Positions 51,591 through 62,370 of a stretch of 64,000 nucleotides of DNA are shown here, piece after piece. The position numbers and the translations under genes are program-made. This DNA is from Dipteris shenzhenensis (Eukaryota; Polypodiophyta; Polypodiopsida; Gleicheniales): assembly GCA_047967505.1 (NCBI GenBank), contig CM106539.1; one strand, 5' to 3'. Position 1 is the first letter of the stretch; each line of letters opens with the position of its first letter. The notes under the pieces were generated by a model, which ran no database searches, had not been told where the DNA came from, and saw only the letters and a list, made by a program, of their open reading frames with translations.

Positions 51591-52060
51591 TGTGGCACCA
51601 CATAATTCTAGCACATGACATCCCGTCCATACTACCATGTCATCAGGGCCGGCCCCTCTTGCCATGTCACGAAGGAAGCCTTATCTCCACATTACCATCT
51701 TGACATGTCATCACTCTTGCTTGTGCCACGTCAGCAAACCTTCTTCCATCTACAATGTAGGCCTTGTATGCCACACCATCATGTTGTGTGCCACATGGAA
51801 CCTCTACCAATCATCAAAAGTGCCATCTCATTAGTCACATTAGCTAACACATGAGGAATTGCCACATCAACTAGCATCGACTGACATGTCAGTAGCTATT
51901 TGCCACATCATCACTATCAATGCCATGTCATCAGCATGCCAGGCCTCAACATACCATGTCATTAGTGCCTCCTAAGCACAGTGTATCACACAAGCACAAT
52001 TTTTCATTATGCATGTGACCTCCCACTGCCACATCACCCTCCATCTAGCTCATCATATTG
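51590..52060 (+). repeat. Degenerate array of CCA[CT][AG]TCATCA motifs
   Basis: Variants of GCCACATCATCA / ACCATGTCATCA / GCCACGTCAGCA occur more than ten times within about 450 bp at irregular spacing of 20-45 bp. One copy is a perfect CCACGTCA bZIP-type element. It may be a decayed minisatellite. The two ORFs over it are not genes. Confidence 0.5.
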
Positions 52061-54590
52061 ATCACTCTCTTGGGATCAAAGTTTGGCCATTATTTAGGGA
52101 GCCATAACGATCCAAGTGGAATTTGGAGGTGATCCAGAAAGCAAAAATGATCGCCAGATTCTGCTTTACATGATGAGCACCTCATACGTATAGTTTGACT
52201 TATCCAGAGGTCAGAAACTTAAATCCTCTTCATCGGAACCACATCTTGATCCATTTTAGCCCATCCAACACATAAAATGAATGAATTAAAATTCATTTTG
52301 CTATGTTTGATGCTTCGATGTGTAGTCTAGCACTAGCATAGCCATTCTAAGATCTAACTCCACCAAGCCAAGTAATCCATTTTTGTATCACCTGATTAGT
52401 TCCCACCGGCGTCAATCCCTTTGGATCTATCATCGATTTACACATTCACACATTTGACACCAGTTTAGTACATTTAATAGTTTGGCATTTTTTCACATTA
52501 GGGAACACTTGGTAGTGATCTTCCTCGGATTCAGGATTAACATTCTTCTTGCACACATACACGCCACCCATGTACAATCATATTTATTGACTATTTTTTT
52601 GCATAGGTTCCTACACATACACATCATATTTTTACATCCTCTTGCGGCTACTCTCGACACACAGTTGTCACCATTATGTTACAGGATTGATCGTTGGCAT
52701 ACACACGTTGTTCCATCACATGACTTGGTTTTTTACCATTCAGTGTAAGCCCCCAACAGTAGCTTGAGCATAAGCCCCACAGTGGCAACTCTCACATGGT
52801 GTTATCATGAGTAGACACTCTCACCGGTACACAGGTAAGCCTCTAGCACAGAGCACCAGACTGCCTCCAGCATGGAATTATCTACATCACACAATTGATG
52901 ATATACCATCATGACTCTGTATGAGATCTGTGAGTGGAAAGAGAACCTACTTAGACCATTCATTTCCACACGGTATGTATCAATCTATGACGGAGACTCA
53001 AGCCTCATTGGTAGAAATCAGATGCGGATGTACCACATGTTAGCATGCATCAGCACATACTTTTTTATCATGCACATTAGATGGTAAGCCCTCAACATGA
53101 GGCAGTCCCATCTACATCAACACAGCCTAACTCTAGTGATGTATAGCCATCACATACATGCATGGATTTGACTCCATCAACTATCACTTCAAATGCAAAT
53201 ACACAGCAGGAGTTCAGTGATCATGCAGTTATTCAGCAGGTAAGTCCTCAATACAGTGCACTCACATCTCCAGAGGTTTGAATACATATGGAGATATATG
53301 CCACAATGTATTCAGCTCTTCAGGTGATTCCATTCTAGCATCCATCACTAATGCTTTCACCTCTAACACAGAGCATGCCTTGGACATAGTTTCCACGAGC
53401 AGTATAGATCAGCACATCAATCTTTAAGACATCTCAGTTAGGACATCTCAGCATTGGCTCAGTTATGCCACATTGTACCACCCTTGGGTCCAATTATCAT
53501 GACCTCTTTTGATCAATCGGATCATCCCTCAGTGTGAGGATATTTATGCATCAGTACAATCTTGCCCCAGAGCAGTGGACATCATCAAGTTTAAACATAG
53601 TGCAACCTGGGGAGACTCAATGTTTCAGCATGCACTTATGGTTATTGTATACAGTCCATACTTGATGAAGATTAGCAGTTGGATCCATGATTACAAATCT
53701 ATCCCAACATCAGCATTCGGCACCTCCTATGCCTCAAGGATATCTTATGCATTTTTTGGCTTTATTCCAGGCTTCTAGGCCTTTATACTCTCCTTGACGA
53801 TCCTATGGCACATGCTAAATCCCATGCCGATGGATGTTTAGCCATGCACATAGCAGACAACCTTCAGCTCATGACAATTGTGAGCATACAGGTTTGACAG
53901 GTTGTCATATCTTGTCAGTTTTATGGGCTTCTTCATGAGTAGAGCAGTGTATCACACTTGGACCTTCGGCGCTAGCTTTTATTCAACCCCTGGATCACTC
54001 TGTCCACATTGACTATGTGGCTTTCTTTGACCCCGCATCATTTGATAGAGATTATAGTTCTATTGTAGCATACCTCTACCATTGTTCTTGTTTTTGGGTT
54101 GGTGACACTCTTGACCTATGGGATTCTTTCTCCATAGCTACACTGACTAGCCTCAGATCCAGGTGCCTCTTCTACAAAGCAGATGCATATCCCAAGGTGA
54201 CTCATGACATGTTTAGCTTTGACATGTTGGCATGCAGCCATACATATCCTTCTTCATGTAGCCATCTTTTGACTGACTAGTCTTTGATCCAGGCGAGCAT
54301 CTTATTTTTTGGATTTCCTTCCTCTTCCCTTCGACCTATGTTCAGGGTTTAATTCCAAAAGATGAAGGATAACCCTCAACTTAAGAGGGGGAAATGCACA
54401 TTATGTACAGGATCTCATAAGTTGTACTCATTGTATATGCTTCCGCTGTGTAGTAATTGTGCTCGCATATGCACATACTACTTTGATTCTTTTCTATTTT
54501 CCTTTTTCAGTTTTGGATGCATCAAATGCACCAAATGAAATCCATAAAAAGACCTTGTACATGCACCCTCTACTTACCCAGTACAATTTA
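52061..54590. other. Unassigned region
   Basis: No domain, LTR or RNA gene is recognised. Short ORFs (52,482-52,748, 53,509-53,778, 54,017-54,280) have no family features. A purine tract (TTAAGAGGGGGAAATG) lies near 54,382. Confidence 0.4.
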
Positions 54591-54735
54591 AGAGGGGATG
54601 TTGAGGATGGTGTAAATTGAGGATGTAGATAGGGCATTATGGGCGAACCCTAACCCTAACCCTAAGGGTACTCAGGTATCTATTCATGTTTGTGTTCAAT
54701 ACAACATAGTGTATAGGTAGCTATATCGTGTGCAC

Positions 54736-54770
<35 letters not shown>

Positions 54771-54775
54771 CCCCT
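54591..54775 (+). repeat. LTR-like start with telomere-like CCCTAA and (TC)n
   Basis: AAGAGGGGATGTTGAGGATGG (54,591-54,611) looks like a purine tract followed by a TG LTR start. Within it, CCCTAACCCTAACCCTAA lies at 54,650-54,667 and a (TC)n run at 54,739-54,768. No partner LTR is found, so the element is not defined. Confidence 0.35.
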
Positions 54776-55133
54776 CCCCCACTTCATCAATAAATGCACG
54801 TAGATCTATCTCTATATATGCTAACAATGATGGATTTGAGTTTAGACCAAAAAGGTGGTTGAGGAGCAACATGCCACTGTAGCACACTCTCCACCCATAG
54901 TTTTGGCCATTCTTTTGCTCCACTAGTTGGCATTTAATATTTTCCATTTAGTCTACTAAGTCATCTTTTTGACAGTGCATGACTACCTCGACGGTAGATA
55001 TTAACTTTTTTGTACATCTGCACATTATATATATAATAGAAATTAGAATGGTTACTATATAGTATACTTAGTGTGGGCATTGCATAGGATACATAAGATG
55101 GATTTTAAAATGATTCAAGTGTATACGTAATGT

Positions 55134-55246
55134 GATTGACAAGCACACATACAAAGTAGTGCTAAAGCAGCGAGACCCGCAAAGTACTCCATGTGATTTG
55201 TGGGTCTCACTGCTTTAGCACTACTTTGTATGTGTGCTTGTCAATC
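55134..55246. repeat. 50-bp inverted repeat (hairpin)
   Basis: Arms 55,134-55,183 and 55,197-55,246 pair over 50 bp with 2 mismatches around a 13-bp loop. They begin GATTGACAAGCACACATACA. It lies in a region rich in GTGCTTT/TGCTTTG repeats. It could be a small foldback element or a source of small RNA. Confidence 0.9.
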
Positions 55247-55249
55247 CTT

Positions 55250-55545
55250 AGCAGTGCTTTGTGATTGCTTTACCACTACTTTCTCTTGTAAAACTACTTT
55301 CCATGTAAACTTCTTTGCCACTGCTTTCTCTTTTAAAACTGCTTTGTGTGTTCTCTGTTAGGTACCATGTGTTCTCTAGTAGTTAGCATTTATTGTCTGC
55401 TATTTATAATATATTTTCTACCTATTAGCTTTTTTGTGTGTCAAGCAACATTTGTTCTATGCTAGCGATATGCTAACTAGCAAGGCTCCAATATCTAGAG
55501 GTAAGTCTTTAGAATAGAGATAAAAATTATGCTCCTTTCTAGAGA
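55250..55545. other. TGCTTT-rich spacer
   Basis: This holds scattered, degenerate [AT]CTGCTTT[GC]/CACTACTTT motifs like those at 55,745-55,900. No gene is visible. Confidence 0.4.
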
Positions 55546-55554
55546 TAAACAATG

Positions 55555-55732
55555 GTCAATATGGCCCTTGCCCCTAAAGGGGACTCCTCAAGGGCCATGT
55601 TGACAAACAAATTTATCTCTAGAGTCTTTTCTAGAGATAAATTTGTTTGTCTCTAGAAAAGACTCTAGAGATAAATTTGTTTGTCAACATGGCCCTTGAG
55701 GAGTCCCCTTTAGGGGCAAGGGCCATATTGAC
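55555..55732. repeat. 82-bp perfect inverted repeat (hairpin)
   Basis: Arms 55,555-55,636 and 55,651-55,732 are exact reverse complements over 82 bp, with a 14-bp loop. Ends are GTCAATATGGCCC...GGGCCATATTGAC. Within each arm there are smaller palindromes (CCCCTAAAGGGG; CTCTAGAG). Perfect arms in otherwise decayed DNA point to a recent event. No clear target duplication is seen. The minus ORF nearby is not a gene. Confidence 0.95.
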
Positions 55733-55989
55733 AACGATACTGACATTGCTCCCTTAAGACATTGCTTTTGCACTGCTTGTGAGTGGTTTGGTAGTGCTTT
55801 GGCATTGCTTTCCAACTGCTTGATTTTGTCAGTGCTTTTGTGACTGGTTTGGCAATGCTTAAGCACTGGGTTTAGATTTTTGTTTACATTCCTTCTACTT
55901 TTGGACTTCTTTGCATATGCTTTGCATGGGATGTGATCATGTGCTTTGTGACGGTTTTCAAGGAGTGCTTTGTATATTTATTGGTAGTG

Positions 55990-56762
55990 CTACATGGCTG
56001 GATATATGACTGTGGCTGTATGAGTGTGTAGCATTGTGTGCACCACTTACACGATGACGGTATGTATAGCATGTGTGCACCATCCATATGATTTTATTCA
56101 TGTGTAGCATCAGGTCCACCATGAGATGGTATGTGTTGCATGTTTGCACCATTCATCTGTGATTTATTGATTTCACGCTGCTATAATACTGAAAGGTTGA
56201 TTGAAAAAAGTGATTAATTCCAAGGTTATCTTATGCTTGAAATATTTCATTACTATTGATTATGTGAATCCAGGGGAAGAGTAATTGATCGGGCGATGCC
56301 ATCTAGCAAGCATGATCCGCCATATTTTGGGTGCGTAGGCGCAACTCTAGTGATGTGGGGATGAATAAGGCTTATGCCTAATTTTTTATATTACAAAAGT
56401 TTATGTACATATTGGAATTTTGGAATATTAGTGGCTTGGCTAAGTGAATAAACTAAAGTTACAAAAAGCTTTATTTTTAGAAAAAGCCAGCTATTCTAGA
56501 AGGTGGATGGGCTTTTTGTAAAAGAATGTATAGAGGAAAGCACAGAGGCTTTTTATATGATTTTTGCTCAAAAGCTTTTTTGAGAAATATACATAAATAC
56601 ATAGGATGTGGAAGGAGAGCACCACTCCTATGGGGGGAGATTGTACCTAGCACGCTTGTTCTGTCTCTTCTGTTTGTGAGTTTGGAGAGTTTGTGTGTAT
56701 TTTCAAAGAGTGTTGCTATGTTTTTCAAGGATTTGTAGGTTCCACGAGTGTTTTCCATCGTA
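55990..56762 (+). repeat. 5' LTR of the Ty3/gypsy chromovirus (left end approximate)
   Basis: The right end (TTTTCAAGGATTTGTAGG ... CCATCGTA) sits one base before the primer site and matches the 3' LTR end (GTCGCA at 62,370). 55,990-56,072 (CTACATGGCTGG ... GCATTGTGTGCACCACTTAC) matches 62,249-62,330. The true left end could lie further left; sequence before 55,990 does not align clearly with the 3' LTR start. Confidence 0.75.
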
Positions 56763-56763
56763 G

Positions 56764-56776
56764 TGGTATCAGAGCC
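56764..56776 (+). other. Primer binding site of the chromovirus
   Basis: TGGTATCAGAGCC is a perfect match to the initiator tRNA-Met primer site. Confidence 0.93.
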
Positions 56777-57552
56777 AAGGTTTCGTCGTCCATAGCACTG
56801 GAAGCACACACACCCGCATCCTCGAACAAGAAACCGCAGCACGCATCAGATTGTGGACACCGTGTATAAGAGCACAACGAAGTTCGAAGCAGCAGAAGCG
56901 AACAATGCAGAACGGCTCGCAGGCAGAAAAACATACAGCGAAGAAACAAATCGCAGCAAAAGAAGTCGACCGTATGCAGACAGGTCGAAGCTTGCGAACG
57001 CACACCCGCGCCCTAGCTCCTTCAAGCGTACGATAAAGGCAGCGACCAAGGCATAGTCCTTGGCATACCTGGCACCGAAGGCACCATTGGCTGCGTGCGA
57101 GGAAGCCTTGGGAGATTGCTCTTAAGACTTCCCAGGAGATCCCCCATCCCGATACTGTTCTAGCTCAAGTCCGCTTAACAATTGGTGACTATCCACTAGA
57201 TCAAGTCACTTTGGTGCTCTATTCTTTGAATTTCCTAGTCATAAAGATATCCTTCAAGGCAAAAGTGCAAACCAGGGAGCAACCCAACGGATTTTGGAAT
57301 AGGAGAATCTCAAAAGCAAGTGTTCACAAGAGCAGGAGGCAGTCTTCTACAAGTGCTATCGGACACGAGCTTTGCTTTGTACCTTGCAACGTGGATTCAC
57401 TTGTTGGAATCGTGTAACTTCAAGAGCCCACAGAGATACTATTCGACAAATAGCCGCTTTCAAAGCTAGGAAACTGAATTCAGATAAGTCTTGTGTTTGT
57501 GTGTATCTCCTTTCATAGTGATTTCTTCTTTGCACCGTGCACATACTTAACT
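56777..57552 (+). other. Chromovirus untranslated leader
   Basis: About 780 bp between primer site and gag. Overlapping ORFs occur on both strands but none resembles Gag. This is a normal length for a gypsy leader. Confidence 0.6.
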
Positions 57553-58990
57553 ATGTCTGGAAGGCGTATGCCATCAGAGATAGGTTATCTTGAATATCTA
57601 CATCATGATGAGGATGTGGAAAATGATCACCATCGATCAAGAAGAAGTTCAACACCAATGACACTTACTGAGGAAGAATGGCGAGAACGCTATCAGCATG
57701 AGAAGCAACAATGTCAAGATATTGAAGATGCTCTACGCCAAGTGACGACAACTTGGAAGCCAAATATATCAATTGAGGACGAGGAACCTATGCATGCATT
57801 AGATTCCTTGGATGCACGAAAACATCATGCATGAGACCTTGAGCAGGAACTTGAGTACATGCGCAACATGTGTGACATGCATAAAGCCAACGGATAACGT
57901 GCAAATCGAGTGTTAAAAGAGATGACTGAAGTCACAAAGAAGCATATGAAGGACAAAGAGGATGAAAAAAGGGAAAACAGCAAATCATCAGACACCAGTG
58001 ATAGTGAGTGTGGAAGAAGCAAGACGAGACATCAAAGGAAGAAGAAGCGACATGTGAAGACTTCACTACGATGACATTATGACACTACTCCTTCACATGA
58101 GTTCAGCGATGAAGACAACATGGAAAAGGTCATCTTGAAAGCACTCAAGCTTTGTGATAAGAAAAAGTTTGGTAAGATTAATCGCAAAACTTTTTCTTTT
58201 CCAAAATTTGATGGTAAAAGAGATGGACAAGCTTTACTTGCATGAATTAGTTCTTTCAATCAATACTTTTTGGGAGAACAGTACAAAGAGATCGAGAAGG
58301 TAAAACTTGCTGCAAGTCACATGACAGGCAATGCACAATTATGGTGGAGTGTGGTTGCTAAAAGCACTCATGTTCCAAAGACATGGGAAGCATTCAAAGA
58401 TAAAATCAAGAAGCGCTTCCTACCTACACAATTTGAAGAGGATTTGAAGAGGATACTCGCAGGCAATGGCAAAGATTGAGGCAGTTGGATAATGAGAGTG
58501 TGGACACATACACCAAGAAATATCTTTCCTCTCTACTTCAATTGCAAACTATTGAGAGAGTGTCCCAAAAGGAGCAATGTCGTACCTTTGTTGAGGGTTT
58601 ACGCCTTACTATTCGTGCTGATGTACATATGCTTTGACCATCTACAACTTCTGATCCTATGGATTTGACATTATAGTTAGAAAGAAAGCAGGGAAGAAGC
58701 TTTGCTACTCGCACCCCTCAAGCAAAGAAGCATACTTCATACTGCAAGCAAGAGGGTGTAAGAGGTAAAGTTGGTAGATATGATGGCAAGTCTAATTGGA
58801 AACCTACTAAGTCACGTATTAATCGAACGGTAATAGTCAGCGCAACAACTCCGCACGGATTAACTACATTGATGATGGATCCCATGATAAATCTTTCAAG
58901 CAAGAGGGCGAGGATGAGGAGAATGACACTGAAGATGCCGACTACACCCCTTCAGGTAAGTGTTATTCAGGTAAAAGTGCATCTTATTTT
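57553..58990 (+). pseudogene. gag: Chromovirus gag
   Basis: ATG 57,553 begins 'MSGRRMPSEIGYLEY'. A charged helical N-terminal region follows ('EEEWRERYQHEKQQCQDIED', a stop near 57,832, then 'LEQELEYMRNMCDMH'), an Arg/Lys/Ser-rich segment, then the capsid domain from about 58,190: 'FSFPKFDGKRDG', 'EKVKLAASHMTGNAQLWWSV', 'KTWEAFKDKIKKRFLP' and 'FEEDLKRI' (Retrotrans_gag). After a frameshift near 58,470 the rest is decayed. The usual CCHC knuckle is not recognisable. Confidence 0.85.
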
Positions 58991-58999
58991 CGTACTTCT

Positions 59000-59440
59000 T
59001 TGTTACATATGACTGCACTATTGCACGAAAAAGAACATAGTGTCTTATTTGATGATGGAAGCACCCATGATTTCATTTCGCAACGTTTAGTTGAAAAGTT
59101 AGGGCTCGCAACCATCAAAACAAAATATAAAGTCAAATCAACTTTTCAAGGATCGAATTATAATTGTTTGCAAATGGTTAAGGATCTTGAGGTGACTTTA
59201 GGGCCATTAGTTGAGAGCCGTGATTTCTTAGTCGCTCCTTTGCATGAGCAAGATCTCATTCTAGGGATGCCTTGGCACGTCGATCATAATGCCAAACCTG
59301 ATTATCTTGAATGCACCATTACTGTGACTCAAGGCACTGAGACTATGACTCTAGAATGCGACAAGAATCTTCCCTCTTGGCCTATATTGTCACATACCCA
59401 AGCTAAAAGAGCTTTGTGCAAACGTGAGAAGACATATCTG
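59000..59440 (+). pseudogene. Chromovirus aspartic protease
   Basis: An open frame from 59,000 reads 'HEKEHSVLFDDGSTHDFISQ', where the retropepsin D-S-G-A is D-D-G-S-T. Then 'DFLVAPLHEQDLILGMPWHV' follows, the second conserved block (ILGMPW), and 'HNAKPDYLECTITVTQG'. A frameshift at about 59,440 separates it from the reverse transcriptase. Confidence 0.85.
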
Positions 59441-59442
59441 TT

Positions 59443-60450
59443 ATGGTCAATAAGATTGAGACTAGTCTTGAGACTAAGAAAACTAAGCAAGAGCCTTTGG
59501 ATCTTTTTCTAGCTACCTATGATGACTACTTTATGGAAGACTTACCCCCTAGCCTACCTCAATATAGACCTAAGGATCATAAGATTGACCTTATTCCAGG
59601 TAGCGCACCACCATGTATATCACCATATAGACACAATCCTACTGAGCAGCAAGAGATTCAATCCCAAATAGAAGATCTTTTGGCTAGAGGCAAATTCGAC
59701 CTAGTAGCTCACCATTTGGCGAACCCGTTCTCCTTGTCAAGAAGAAAAATGGAACTTTTCGAATGTGCATCGATTATCATGCCTTAAATAAAATCACAGT
59801 GAAAAATTGATACCCCATTCCGAGAGTTGATGATCTACTTGACAAGTTGAAAGGATCCACAATCTTTAGCAAGATCGATCTTAAGTCAGGATATCATCAA
59901 GTGAGAGTGATCAAGCCCGATATTTTCAAGACTGCTTTTAGAACCCAAACTAGTCTCTATGAATTTCTTGTTGTGCCTTTTGGATTGACCAATGCACCTG
60001 CCACATTTAGTCGGATGATGAATTGTATCTTCCTCCCCTATTGAGACTTTGTGGTAGTTTTCTTTGATGATATGATTTATAGCAAGAATCAAGAGGAACA
60101 TGAGAAACACTTGGATCTTGTTTTCTCTCTCTTACGTGAGAACCAACTATATGCCAACCCAAAGAAAAGTTCTTTTTTTCAGCCTGAAATTGAATATCTT
60201 GGACACATTGTTTCAGCTAAAGGCATTCGAGTAGATCCCAAGAAGGTAGAAGTGATAGTAAACTGGCCACAGCCTAAAGATAACCATGAGTTATGATCTT
60301 TTCTAGGTCTATGTAGTTTCTATCGCAGATTTGTTAGAAATTTTGCACACAAGGCACATCCATTGACCGAACTACTGCGTAAGACTTGTGCTTTCTCTTG
60401 GGCTGAGCAGCACACTTTAGCTTTTCAACAACTTAAGGGTGCAATGATGC
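59443..60450 (+). pseudogene. Chromovirus reverse transcriptase
   Basis: Blocks in order: 'YRPKDHKIDLIPGSAPPCIS', 'PYRHNPTEQQEIQSQIEDLL', a frameshift, '[20 protein letters not shown]', '[13 protein letters not shown]', '[19 protein letters not shown]', a stop, 'VVFFDDMIYSKNQEEHEKHL' (catalytic F-F-D-D, normally Y/F-x-D-D), 'IEYLGHIVSAKGIRVDPKKV', and 'FLGLCSFYRRFVRNFA'. Stops at 59,807, 60,042 and 60,294 inactivate it. Confidence 0.9.
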
Positions 60451-60890
60451 ACACATGAGTTTTGACCATGCCAGACTTTACAAGACCCTTCTTTGTCATG
60501 GTTACTGATGCTAGTGGACAGGGTTTTGGGGCTGTGCTCATGCAAGATAACCATCCAGTTGCATTTGAGTCACGTAAATTAAAACCAGCTGAGCTAAACT
60601 ATTCCACGTATGATAAAGAATTAGCCATTGTGGTGCATGCCCTTAAACTCTGGAAACACTATCTTCTGGGTTCCAAGTTACTCATTAAGACTGATCACCA
60701 GAGTCTTAGACATCTCCTTACTCAGCCGGTGATCTCGAATCGGCACATTAAATGGGCTACCTTTATTGATAGCTTTAAATCGATGATTCAATATCAACCA
60801 GGCAAAGACAATGTAGTTGCTGATGCACTGAGCCGTCGACCTAGCATAAATAATATCTCAGTCATCGAGGGGACCCTTTCGAGCTTATGA
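60451..60890 (+). pseudogene. Chromovirus RNase H
   Basis: An intact 142-codon frame: 'MPDFTRPFFVMVTDASGQGF' (first Asp), 'GAVLMQDNHPVAFESRKL', 'ELNYSTYDKELAIVVHALKL' (Glu), 'IKTDHQSLRHLLTQPVISNR' (Asp), and 'YQPGKDNVVADALSRRPS' (last Asp and the junction motif). All catalytic residues appear present. Confidence 0.92.
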
Positions 60891-61560
60891 AGGCCCACTA
60901 TCCTACTGATCGAGACTTTTCAGAAATCTGGCATAAGATTAAGCAAGCTAATAGTATCCCTATGGCCTTGTATTCCATTCATAATGACTATCTATTCTAC
61001 GAACAGCACTTGTGTGTCAGTGCACCATTTTGACGCTTGGTACTAGAGGAGGTACATCAGCCACCCTACATGGGACATAGAGGCATTACTACTACGTATC
61101 AGACTGTAATTCAAGATTTTTTCTAGCCTAAGCATGAAGTTGATGCTGCAACTTTTAATGCACAATGTCTTATTTGTCAAAAAGTCAAGAGCTACAAGGG
61201 CAAATATCAAGGTTTACTTATGCCTTTACCAATTCCTGATGGCCCATGGGAGAAGATTTCTATGGATTTTATTACTGGATTTCCTACAACTAGCTCAGGT
61301 TTTGATATGATTTGGACCATCATTGATAGATTTAGCAAATAGGCTTACTTTATTCCTTGTAAGAAGACATTGACTGCAATTCAGGCTACTCATTTGTTTA
61401 TCAAGCACATCTTTATACACCATGGCCTTCCAAAAGTAATCATGTCAGACTGGGATAGTAAATTTTGTAGTAACTTCTGGACCACACTCTTTGACAATCT
61501 TGGTACGAAGTTAGATTTTTCCATTGCTTTTCATCCCAAGTCTAATTGACCCGCCTTAAG
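60891..61560 (+). pseudogene. Chromovirus integrase, active site deleted
   Basis: The zinc site is H-x7-H ('HQPPYMGH') and C-x2-C ('CLIC') near 61,050-61,180. The core shows 'ISMDFITGFPTTSSG' (first Asp, about 61,257) and 'VIMSDWDSKFCSNFW' (second Asp, about 61,437). The next block starts 'FHPKSN' and then jumps to downstream sequence, so the segment with the catalytic Glu (normally QTDGQTERVN) is missing. Stops at about 61,034, 61,124 and 61,340. Confidence 0.85.
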
Positions 61561-62135
61561 CACCAAGTAGAGGCTGTTGATCAATTAACTGAAGATTTCT
61601 CTAGCATTTTGGCTATTGTCAAAAAGAATATCGAGCATGCTCAACCTGTGTATACTGCATGTGCAAACAAGGGTAGAAAGAAAGTTGTATTTGCTGAAGG
61701 TGACCTAGTCATGTTATGTATTGAGAAGCGCAGACCTAAGAGTATTGAGACAGACCCTGTAGTTAAGTTTGCCCCTAAATCCTATGGTCCCTTTAAAGTT
61801 TTTGAGCGCATTAATGACAATGCCTATCAGCTCCAATTACCACCCAATTGGAAAATTCATAATTCTTTTCATGTGCACCTCCTGAAACCTTTCCATGGAG
61901 ACCCACCAATTCGACCTATTTTAGACGATGCACCATTGCTTCAAGGAGAGACCTAGCTCTTAGAGCTAGACTAGCTCATTGATCAACAAATCACTCAAAT
62001 GAGATGTGGAAACTCATATCCTATTTATCTTCTTACATTTAAGAACCACCCCGTTGAGGATGCTAAGTGGATGCCCGAGCGATATTTTCGCCAGTACCTT
62101 GATTTATTGACTACTTTTTTGTCGCGCAATTGAGG
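61546..62135 (+). pseudogene. Chromovirus integrase C-terminus and chromodomain
   Basis: 61,546-61,956 is open: 'KKVVFAEGDLVMLCIEKRRP', 'KFAPKSYGPFKVFERINDNA' (GPY/F module) and 'YQLQLPPNWKIHNSFHVHLL'. After a TAG, the chromodomain reads 'LIDQQITQMRCGNSYPIYLL', 'TFKNHPVEDAKWMPERYF'. Chromodomains of these elements bind histone H3 tails and steer integration into heterochromatin. Confidence 0.85.
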
Positions 62136-62161
62136 GCAATTGCGATTTCAAGCAAGAGGGA

Positions 62162-62370
62162 TGTTACGAGAATTGGAATTATCTAGCATTTTTGTCGCGC
62201 AACTGATGCATGTGTGCTCGCTGTTCCGTAGTGATGCATGTGTGCTCCTACATGGCTAGATATACGGCTGCGGCTGTATGAGTGTGTAGCATTGTGTGCA
62301 CCACTTACACGATGACGGTATGTGTAGCATGTTCAAGGATTTGCAGGTTCCGCAAGCGTTTCCCGTCGCA
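62162..62370 (+). repeat. 3' LTR of the chromovirus, internally deleted
   Basis: It starts TGTTACGAG after the purine tract and ends GTCGCA. Relative to the 5' LTR it lacks about 650 bp: GTATGTGTAGCATG (matching 56,060-56,073) is followed at once by TTCAAGGATTTGCAGG (matching 56,727-56,742). Confidence 0.85.

Larger units (their letters stand above)
55990..62370 (+). mobile_element. Ty3/gypsy chromovirus retrotransposon, decayed
   Basis: A full-length dead element: 5' LTR, tRNA-Met primer site, leader, gag (57,553), protease (59,000), reverse transcriptase, RNase H, integrase, chromodomain (to 62,132), purine tract (CAAGCAAGAGGGA) and a shortened 3' LTR (62,162-62,370). The order RT-RNase H-integrase-chromodomain defines chromoviruses, the most widespread plant gypsy clade. 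Many in-frame stops, an integrase deletion and an LTR deletion make it inactive. Confidence 0.9.

Noticed and set aside
56477-57056. Overlapping ORFs on both strands in the chromovirus LTR and leader
   Set aside because: They are not conserved with any retroelement protein and lie in the LTR and untranslated leader.
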